Below, piece by piece: positions 1 through 4,582 of a stretch of 5,727 nt of DNA (position 1 is the stretch's first letter; the number at the start of each line of letters is the position of its first letter). The position numbers and the translations under genes are program-made. Source of the stretch: Devosia sp. (GTDB lineage: Bacteria > Pseudomonadota > Alphaproteobacteria > Rhizobiales > Devosiaceae); contig JAQGJI010000032.1 of NCBI GenBank assembly GCA_028290685.1, forward strand, positions 1 through 5,727, written 5' to 3'. The notes below the pieces were generated by a model. That model worked only from the letters and a program-made list of their open reading frames with translations. It was not told the DNA's origin and made no database searches.

Positions 1-114
1 TTCCTCGGCCAGGGAAATATCGCGCAGCATGCGCGTCAACCCCGCGATCAGCCGGGCCTGCTCGTTTTTCCAGACGATGGTGATGGCGCGGTGGGTAGCG
101 GATTGAGCCTGCAT
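1..114 (-). CDS. ECF-family RNA polymerase sigma factor, N-terminal fragment (ECF42/DUF6596-like)
   Basis: This is the first 38 codons of a gene that runs off the left edge; the frame stays open to base 1. ECF sigma factors direct RNA polymerase to stress or signal-specific promoters. The visible part contains W15, the stretch ARLIAGLTRMLRD (residues 20-32) and the following LAEE. This matches my memory of the start of the conserved sigma region 2 in ECF42-type factors with a C-terminal DUF6596 extension, which usually read like AVWRIESARLIAGLARMVRD. The start is taken as ATG at 112-114 because it gives the family's usual short lead-in. The frame is open further upstream to a stop at 157-159, with TTG codons as weaker alternatives, and no clear Shine-Dalgarno is visible. 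ECF42 genes often neighbour a DGPF/YCII-like gene; none is seen in this window. The family call rests on only 38 residues. Confidence 0.68.
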   Translation of the reverse strand, partial: MQAQSATHRAITIVWKNEQARLIAGLTRMLRDISLAEE

Positions 115-122
115 AGGCTCAA
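103..122 (-). promoter_or_regulatory. Perfect hairpin enclosing the sigma-factor start codon
   Basis: The plus strand reads TTGAGCCT, GCAT, AGGCTCAA: an 8-bp perfect stem with a 4-nt loop. In the minus-strand mRNA the loop is AUGC, so the proposed AUG of the sigma-factor gene is presented in the loop. The structure is seen directly. An effect on translation initiation is inference. Confidence 0.5.
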
Positions 123-213
123 GCAAAGCAGGGCAAGCGCGCCGATGCAAGGCCGGTCAAGCACCTGTCCCGGTGGGCCGGACCCTGGCTTTGAGTGCGC
201 CCTATCACCATTG

Positions 214-252
214 CACCATGCCACTTCGGCTCAGCGCCGCAGGGGCATGGTG
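214..252 (-). other. Inverted repeat in the spacer between the coiled-coil gene and the sigma-factor gene
   Basis: CACCATGCC (214-222) and GGCATGGTG (244-252) form a perfect 9-bp stem around a 21-nt GC-rich interior. It lies about 34 bases past the stop of the coiled-coil gene, so it could help end that transcript. There is no T-tract on the exit side, so it is not a textbook intrinsic terminator. An operator-type site for the downstream sigma-factor gene is the alternative. Nothing else recognisable is seen in 115-285. Confidence 0.35.
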
Positions 253-285
253 GTTGGCAGCAGCGAAAACAGATGGGTCGGGACG

Positions 286-1437
286 CTAGGGCGTCCGCTC
301 AAAAGCCAGTCCCGCCAGCACGCAGCCTTCGGCCGGCTCCAGAGTGAAGCCGTTGTCATTGGCAGCCAGTGGACAGGTCATCGGGAACTGGGCATTGCCC
401 AGGGCGCCCTGCGCATTGGAAAGCACCAGTTCATTGTCGGTCAAAACATAATCGCCGTTGACGGTGCGGTTGGCCCGGTCTCCCAGCGTGAACTTGCCCG
501 CTGGATCAAGCGTGAGGGTGAGCCCACGCGCTTGCCCGTCTCCTGCGACGGTGTAGCGCCCTGCCGAGGCCGCCACGTCCGCACTGGCTACAGCGGCGGC
601 AATCCGTTCTTCCAACGCCCTGAGATCTTCGCCGCGTTCGGCAATGGTGCGTGCCAGCTGATCGACCTGGGGCTGCAGCTGGTCGCGCTGGTCCTGATAG
701 TTCTGAACCTCAGCGGTCAGCTCATCGCGACGCGCCTGCAGGGCAGCCAGTTGCTGCTGCACTGCCTGCAGATCGCTTCCAGCGGTTTCACGCTGGCCGG
801 CGAGTTCTGCCAGCTGGGTCTGGGCCGTGGTCAACTGCTCGCGGGCGGACTGCAGCTGGCTCTGCAGATCGGCCAGGTTCTGGGTCGCGGCAGCGGCTTC
901 GTTGATGAGCTGGGCGGCATTGGCAGTGGCGTCGGCTTCCTGCTGGCGCGCCGCTGCCAGCCGGGAGCCGCTGTCGGTCAACTGCGCGTTCGCGGTGTCG
1001 ATCTGGCCCTGCAGGTCCTGAAGCTGGGCGTTGAGCTGTTCGGTTTGCTCCACTGCCGCGTCGGCCTGCTGCTGCAGCGCGCCCGTTTCGGCACGGCGTG
1101 CCTCCAGATCGGCGTTGGTCGCTTCAAGCTCGGCCTGACGGGCGGTCAGTTCGGTGCGCACGGTTTCGAGCGAAGCGGTGTTGGCAGCCACATCCTGCTG
1201 GGCGGTGGCAATGCGTGCCTCAAGGTCGGCAAGGCTGCCCTGGGCTGTTTCAAGCGCGGCCAACCGGCCCGCGACGTCGTCGCGTTCGCTGGTGAGCGCA
1301 GCGATGGTTTCCTGCTGGCGACCCGACTGGCTGGCGGAGTTGATCCACATGGCAAAGAAAGCCAGCCAGCCGGCGACCGCTACAACAAGCATAATGAGCA
1401 CAAGCGGTTCGCGCAGGCGCTGCGTAATATCTGACAT
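286..1437 (-). CDS. Membrane-anchored coiled-coil protein with C-terminal beta-rich domain, unknown function
   Basis: The protein has 383 residues. A short cytoplasmic-type N-terminus leads into one hydrophobic segment at about residues 11-32 (PLVLIMLVVAVAGWLAFFAMWI), probably an uncleaved membrane anchor. Residues about 41-285 are almost continuous Ala/Gln/Glu/Leu-rich heptad-like sequence, which predicts a long coiled coil. Residues about 292-380 change character: Gly/Thr/Asn-rich, short alternating beta-like stretches, and two cysteines (C355 and C372) that could form a disulfide. The topology is therefore probably one membrane helix, a periplasmic coiled-coil stalk and a small beta-domain at the tip. 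I do not recognise the family; such proteins are often labelled 'chromosome partition protein Smc-like' only because of the coiled coil. The start is ATG at 1437, chosen over an in-frame TTG at 1461 because the membrane helix then begins at about residue 11 and a G-rich stretch precedes it at about 9 nt. It lies downstream of ctrA on the same strand but beyond a strong terminator, so it is probably a separate unit. Confidence 0.85.
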   Translation of the reverse strand: MSDITQRLREPLVLIMLVVAVAGWLAFFAMWINSASQSGRQQETIAALTSERDDVAGRLAALETAQGSLADLEARIATAQQDVAANTASLETVRTELTARQAELEATNADLEARRAETGALQQQADAAVEQTEQLNAQLQDLQGQIDTANAQLTDSGSRLAAARQQEADATANAAQLINEAAAATQNLADLQSQLQSAREQLTTAQTQLAELAGQRETAGSDLQAVQQQLAALQARRDELTAEVQNYQDQRDQLQPQVDQLARTIAERGEDLRALEERIAAAVASADVAASAGRYTVAGDGQARGLTLTLDPAGKFTLGDRANRTVNGDYVLTDNELVLSNAQGALGNAQFPMTCPLAANDNGFTLEPAEGCVLAGLAFERTP

Positions 1438-1532
1438 GGCTCGATGCCCCCCGGAGTTCAAGTCTAGCCGCTAACGCGTCGGCGTGAAACAGGGTTCCGC
1501 CTGGCTGGGCCGGGAGCCATCAGAGCATAGGA

Positions 1533-1562
1533 AAACCCCGTGCGAAAGATCGCACGGGGTTT
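1533..1562 (-). terminator. Rho-independent terminator of ctrA
   Basis: A 13-bp perfect stem (AAACCCCGTGCGA at 1533-1545 pairing with 1550-1562) closes a 4-nt loop (1546-1549). It lies 27 bases past the ctrA stop. On the minus strand the stem runs into TTTTCCTAT, a T-rich exit tract. On the plus strand it is followed by TTTAATTT, so it could act in both directions, but no plus-strand gene enters it. Confidence 0.88.
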
Positions 1563-1589
1563 AATTTGGATGACAGGGGGATCGGGGGA

Positions 1590-2297
1590 TCAGGCGACGT
1601 TGTCGGCGTAGATTTCGCTCTCGTCGGGCTCGCGCAGTACATAGCCGCGGCCCCAGACGGTCTCGATATAGTTCTTGCCACCGGTTGCCACCGAAAGCTT
1701 CTTGCGCAGCTTGCAGATAAACACGTCGATGATCTTGAGTTCGGGTTCGTCCATGCCGCCATAAAGGTGGTTGAGGAACATTTCCTTGGTGAGCGTGGTG
1801 CCCTTGCGCAGGGACAGCAGCTCGAGCATCTGGTATTCCTTGCCCGTCAGGTGCACGCGCTGGGTCTGCACTTCAACGGTCTTGGTGTCGAGATTGACGG
1901 TGAGCTCGCCCGTGGTGATGACCGACTGGGCATGGCCCTTGGAGCGGCGCACGATGGCGTGGATGCGGGCGACCAGCTCGTCCTTGTGGAACGGCTTGGT
2001 CATGTAATCGTCGGCACCAAAACCCAGGCCCCGCACCTTGTCCTCGATGCCGGCAAGGCCGGACAGGATCAGGATCGGGGTTTGCACCTTGGCGACGCGC
2101 AGGGTGCGCAGCACTTCGTAGCCGCTCATGTCCGGCAAATTCAGATCAAGCAGAATGATATCGTAATCGTAGAGTTTGCCGAGATCGACGCCTTCTTCAC
2201 CAAGGTCGGTGGTGTAGACATTGAAGCTCTCGGACTTGAGCATCAACTCAATGCTCTGCGCCGTGGCGCTATCATCCTCAATAAGGAGTACCCGCAT
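1590..2297 (-). CDS. ctrA: CtrA, cell-cycle two-component response regulator
   Basis: CtrA is the master transcription factor of the alphaproteobacterial cell cycle. In Caulobacter it receives phosphate through the CckA-ChpT relay, binds TTAA-N7-TTAA sites, represses replication initiation and activates flagellar and division genes. The 235-residue protein begins MRVLLIEDDSATAQ, as Caulobacter CtrA does. The receiver domain (about 1-118) has acidic residues D8/D9, phospho-acceptor D51 in LLDLNLPDMSG, the switch serine S79 and K101 in TKPF. The OmpR/PhoB-type winged-helix domain (about 125-230) contains the highly conserved blocks HLTGKEYQMLELLSLRKGT and WGRGYVLR. The start ATG at 2297 is preceded by AAGGGG at about 7 nt. 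The last residues are YADNVA: the tail ends Val-Ala, whereas Caulobacter CtrA ends Ala-Ala, part of its ClpXP degradation signal. It is transcribed away from fliI and ends at a strong terminator. Confidence 0.98.
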   Translation of the reverse strand: MRVLLIEDDSATAQSIELMLKSESFNVYTTDLGEEGVDLGKLYDYDIILLDLNLPDMSGYEVLRTLRVAKVQTPILILSGLAGIEDKVRGLGFGADDYMTKPFHKDELVARIHAIVRRSKGHAQSVITTGELTVNLDTKTVEVQTQRVHLTGKEYQMLELLSLRKGTTLTKEMFLNHLYGGMDEPELKIIDVFICKLRKKLSVATGGKNYIETVWGRGYVLREPDESEIYADNVA

Positions 2298-2381
2298 TCA
2301 TATTCCCCTTGTCATTCGTTCCTGCTGGAACCGTGGACCTGGCCGCCCACGCCAACCCTACTGGATATGACTGAACCCTAA

Positions 2382-2416
2382 GCCCAAATAGTTAACAAAG
2401 TTTAATTCGGTTGGGC
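2382..2416. repeat. Inverted repeat framing a pair of TTAA motifs
   Basis: GCCCAA (2382-2387) and TTGGGC (2411-2416) are perfect inverted copies 23 bp apart. Their centre (2399) almost coincides with the centre of the TTAA-N6-TTAA pair at 2392-2405. It may be a composite operator or a leader-RNA stem; short repeats like this can also arise by chance. Confidence 0.35.
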
Positions 2417-2483
2417 AATACGCAAATGGCGTTAGGGTGAATTAAGTCTAACTCATTGAATTATAAGGGTTAATCTTATCAAT

Positions 2484-2497
2484 TTTTCTTAAGAAAA
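2484..2497. repeat. 14-bp perfect palindrome upstream of the ctrA TATAAT box
   Basis: TTTTCTTAAGAAAA is fully palindromic and includes one of the TTAA motifs at its centre. It lies about where the -35 region of the TATAAT at 2460-2465 would be, so a dimeric regulator binding here could control ctrA transcription. The binding protein is unknown. Confidence 0.45.
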
Positions 2498-2520
2498 TGG
2501 TTTAAGTAGCTCCGCCAACT

Positions 2521-2534
2521 GACTCTGCGGACTC
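2521..2534. promoter_or_regulatory. Paired GANTC (CcrM methylation) sites upstream of ctrA
   Basis: GACTC occurs at 2521-2525 and again at 2530-2534. GANTC is the target of the cell-cycle DNA methyltransferase CcrM in Alphaproteobacteria, and ctrA promoters of Caulobacter and relatives are known to carry such sites, read by GcrA. A third, GATTC, is at 2644-2648 near the fliI-side CtrA box. By eye only one other GANTC (4916-4920) was found in the whole window. Confidence 0.6.
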
Positions 2535-2550
2535 GGGCAATGCGGCTCAT

Positions 2551-2570
2551 GGGAGGGGATGGGAGGCGGG
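2551..2570 (+). other. Putative G-quadruplex motif in the ctrA-fliI intergenic region
   Basis: Four G-runs (2551-2553, 2555-2558, 2561-2563, 2568-2570) separated by loops of 1, 2 and 4 nt satisfy the standard G3+N1-7 pattern. The tract also contains an 8-bp direct repeat ATGGGAGG (2549-2556 and 2559-2566) with a 10-bp period. It lies about 150 bp upstream of fliI, next to the paired GANTC sites. Folding in vivo is not shown. Confidence 0.4.
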
Positions 2571-2623
2571 TCGGCGCGAGGGCGCGGACGGAGTGCTCCA
2601 ATGCTCGAATTAGCGCATTTGCG

Positions 2624-2641
2624 TTAATGATGGGTTACCAT
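2624..2641 (+). promoter_or_regulatory. Candidate CtrA-binding box upstream of fliI
   Basis: TTAA-TGATGGG-TTACCAT has the exact N7 spacing of the CtrA consensus TTAA-N7-TTAA, with one mismatch in the second half (TTAC for TTAA). It ends in ACCAT, as in the TTAACCAT half-site. It lies 77 bp before the fliI start on the fliI strand, with a GATTC methylation site 3 bp downstream. In Caulobacter fliIJ are early, cell-cycle-timed flagellar genes, which fits CtrA control; the site is inferred from motif only. Confidence 0.55.
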
Positions 2642-2676
2642 CTGATTCGAAACGTGACCTCGCCTGGGCATGCCGG

Positions 2677-2695
2677 GGGGTGGGTACGCCACCCC
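2677..2695 (+). other. GC-rich hairpin in the fliI leader
   Basis: GGGGTGG (2677-2683) and CCACCCC (2689-2695) pair perfectly around a 5-nt loop. The stem ends 22 bases before the fliI ATG, so it would fold just upstream of the ribosome-binding region. The fliI Shine-Dalgarno is weak (only GAAAG at about 2706-2710). A role in translation is inference. Confidence 0.4.
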
Positions 2696-2717
2696 GTCGG
2701 ACAATGAAAGCTGAACA

Positions 2718-4046
2718 ATGAAGTCGCTCATATCGGCTATCGAGGGGATCGACGATGTGGAGGTCTATGGCCGGGTCAAATCGGTGCAGGGGCTGCTGAT
2801 CGAGATCGTCGGTCCGGTGCGCGAGTTGCGCGTCGGGGGCCGGGTGCAGATCGAGACGGTCAATAACGAGCATCTGGCGGCCGAGATCATCGGGTTCAGG
2901 CAGGGCCATGCGCTGTGCCTGCCGTTTGGCCAGTTGGGCGGGGTGCGGCTGGGCTGCAAGGCCATCTTTCAGCGCCATGACGGGGCAGCATTTCCATCCG
3001 CAGGATGGCTGGGGCGGGTCATCAATGCCAATGGCGAACCGATCGATGGCAAGGGCCCCCTGCCCCGTGGCGCAACGGCCTATCCCTTGCGGCAAAATCC
3101 GCTTTTGGCGCATGACCGGGTGCGGGTCGGGGAACCGCTCGATCTGGGCGTGCGGTGCCTTAATACCTTCACCACCGTCTGCGAGGGCCAGCGGCTGGGG
3201 ATCTTTGCCGGTTCGGGGGTGGGCAAATCCGTCCTGATGTCCATGCTGGCGCGCAACACCAATGTCGATGTCGCCGTGATCGGCCTGATCGGGGAGCGCG
3301 GGCGCGAGGTGCACGAGTTCATCGGGGAATATCTGGGTGAAGCGGGGCTGGCCAAGGCCGTTGTCGTGGTCGCAACCTCTGACGAGGCAGCGCTGATGCG
3401 GCGGCAGGCCGCTTACATGTCGCTGGCCTTGAGCGAATTCTTCCGTGACCAGGGCAGCAGGGTGCTGTGCATGATGGACAGCCTGACGCGCTTTGCCATG
3501 GCCCAGCGCGAAATCGGGCTGGCTGTGGGCGAGCCGCCCACGGCCAAGGGCTATCCGCCAACCGTTTTCACAGAATTGCCACGATTATTGGAGCGCGCTG
3601 GTCCTGGAACGTCTTCTACCGGTTCCGTTACGGGACTTTTTACCGTTTTAGTGGAAGGTGATGATCACAACGAGCCCATTGCCGATGCCGTGCGCGGTAT
3701 TCTTGACGGGCACATTGTGATGGAGCGCGGCATTGCCGAACGGGGACGTTACCCCGCCGTCAACGTGCTCCGGTCCATCTCTCGCACCATGCCAGGGTGT
3801 GTGCCGGCCGATGTCCGGCCGACCTTGCAAAAGGCGCGGGAGTTCATGTCCATTTATTCGGACATGGAGGAACTGATCCGGCTGGGGGCTTACCGGAAGG
3901 GGTCAGATCCCAAAGTGGATCGCGCGATCGCTATCAACCCGGCACTCGAGGCTTTTCTGAGCCAGAGCCGGGAAGAGACGACAACGATTGCCGAGGGCTA
4001 TAAAATGCTCGAGGCGATCATTGCCGAGGCGGGCGCGGCAGGCTGA
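2718..4046 (+). CDS. fliI: FliI, flagellar type III export ATPase
   Basis: FliI is the cytoplasmic ATPase of the flagellar type III secretion apparatus; it forms a hexamer with FliH and FliJ at the export gate and helps unfold or release substrates. The 442-residue length is normal for the family. Residues about 15-85 form the N-terminal beta-barrel. The F1-type ATPase core has the Walker A motif AGSGVGKS (164-171, K170), the catalytic glutamate region GERGRE (192-197, E193) and Walker B VLCMMD ending at D254. The block GYPPTVFTELPRLLERAG (278-295) is the FliI/YscN-type signature. The C-terminal helical domain runs from about 365. The start ATG at 2718 gives the standard N-terminus, although its Shine-Dalgarno is weak. 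Codons 284-316 have unusually low GC3 (11 of 33 by hand count) compared with about 84% just upstream. It is followed after 52 nt by fliJ in the same direction. Confidence 0.97.
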   Translation: MKSLISAIEGIDDVEVYGRVKSVQGLLIEIVGPVRELRVGGRVQIETVNNEHLAAEIIGFRQGHALCLPFGQLGGVRLGCKAIFQRHDGAAFPSAGWLGRVINANGEPIDGKGPLPRGATAYPLRQNPLLAHDRVRVGEPLDLGVRCLNTFTTVCEGQRLGIFAGSGVGKSVLMSMLARNTNVDVAVIGLIGERGREVHEFIGEYLGEAGLAKAVVVVATSDEAALMRRQAAYMSLALSEFFRDQGSRVLCMMDSLTRFAMAQREIGLAVGEPPTAKGYPPTVFTELPRLLERAGPGTSSTGSVTGLFTVLVEGDDHNEPIADAVRGILDGHIVMERGIAERGRYPAVNVLRSISRTMPGCVPADVRPTLQKAREFMSIYSDMEELIRLGAYRKGSDPKVDRAIAINPALEAFLSQSREETTTIAEGYKMLEAIIAEAGAAG

Positions 4047-4084
4047 TGGAACAGGGTTTGTGTTCCGGAACTGACTTGGTGTGT

Positions 4085-4090
4085 AAGGAG
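4085..4090 (+). promoter_or_regulatory. Strong ribosome-binding site that fixes a TTG start for fliJ
   Basis: AAGGAG lies 8 nt before TTG at 4099-4101. No ATG or GTG in frame has a comparable site, so this motif decides the start of fliJ. Confidence 0.8.
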
Positions 4091-4098
4091 TACAGGTC

Positions 4099-4512
4099 TT
4101 GAAATCGCGCAGCGAGAGCCTCATTCGGCTCAAAAAGTTCCAGGTGGACGAAAAGCGCCGTCAGGTTGCGCAGATCGAAATGATGGTTCGAGACTTCGAG
4201 CGCATGGCGGGCGAGCTCGACCAGCAGATCGAAATCGAGCAAACCAAGACCGGTATCTCGGACGTGGCGCATTTCGCCTATTCCACCTTTGCCAAGGCCG
4301 CGATCACCCGGCGCGATAATCTGCTGGCCTCGGCCAGCGACATGCGCAGCAAGCTTGAAGCAGCGCAGGATGGGCTGGCGGAGGCGATCGAGGACCTCAA
4401 GAAGGTCGAACTGCTGGATCAGCGCGAGCACCAGCGCGATGCGGCCGAACAACTCAAGCTCGAGCAGGCCGAATACGACGAGATCGGCCGGTTGCGGTTT
4501 TCCCGGCAGTAA
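4099..4512 (+). CDS. fliJ: FliJ, flagellar export chaperone/ATPase stalk protein
   Basis: FliJ is a small antiparallel coiled-coil protein that inserts in the FliI hexamer, much like the gamma subunit in F1, and links the ATPase to the export gate. The 137-residue product is highly charged and predicted to be helical almost throughout. It begins MKSRSESLIRLKKFQVDEKRRQ, typical of FliJ, where SL.RL.KF.VDE is the usual N-terminal pattern. Sequence conservation of FliJ is low, so the call rests on this N-terminal pattern, size, coiled-coil character and position straight after fliI. The start is TTG, supported by a strong AAGGAG site. The gene ends 70 bases before the convergent PRC-barrel gene. 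That spacer (4513-4582) has only weak imperfect hairpins and no T-tract, so no clear terminator is seen. Confidence 0.9.
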   Translation: MKSRSESLIRLKKFQVDEKRRQVAQIEMMVRDFERMAGELDQQIEIEQTKTGISDVAHFAYSTFAKAAITRRDNLLASASDMRSKLEAAQDGLAEAIEDLKKVELLDQREHQRDAAEQLKLEQAEYDEIGRLRFSRQ

Positions 4513-4582
4513 GGTCGGTCAGACCCTGCCCGGATGCCGTGCCCGCCTCGCGCTGAGGTGACAAACCGGGCGGAGCAGGTAT

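Larger units (their letters stand above)
2298..2510 (-). promoter_or_regulatory. ctrA promoter and leader region: AT-rich island with clustered TTAA motifs
   Basis: A strikingly AT-rich patch (about 2388-2506) in GC-rich DNA holds six TTAA tetramers, starting at 2392, 2402, 2442, 2470, 2489 and 2502. On the minus strand TTAA-N6-TTAAC (2391-2405) is one base short of the canonical CtrA spacing. TTAACC (minus, 2468-2473) resembles the TTAACCAT half-site and lies just upstream of a perfect TATAAT (minus, 2460-2465). A start site near 2453 would give a leader of about 155 nt; no good -35 hexamer is visible for it. In Caulobacter ctrA has two promoters and CtrA acts on both, so multiple sites are expected. 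Which motifs are functional is inference. Confidence 0.65.

Noticed and set aside
91..1434. Long plus-strand open frame of 447 codons opposite the coiled-coil gene
   Set aside because: It mirrors a GC-rich, Ala/Gln/Leu-rich gene, whose antisense frames are often free of stops. The minus strand has a clear membrane helix and heptad pattern; the plus product has neither a recognisable domain nor a good ribosome-binding site.
1566..2381. Plus-strand open frame of 271 codons antisense to ctrA
   Set aside because: The minus strand encodes unmistakable CtrA, and this frame is its shadow, running into the AT-rich promoter.
2640..2700. Possible sigma-54 promoter for the flagellar genes
   Set aside because: No TGGCAC-N5-TTGC-like element was found upstream of fliI.
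2610..3314. Minus-strand open frame of 234 codons antisense to the start of fliI
   Set aside because: It overlaps conserved fliI sequence and crosses the candidate CtrA box; no domain is recognisable.
4513..4582. Possible terminator between the convergent fliJ and PRC-barrel genes
   Set aside because: The only stems found are short or contain a wobble pair (for example CGCCTC with GAGGTG), and no T-tract follows, so no terminator is called.
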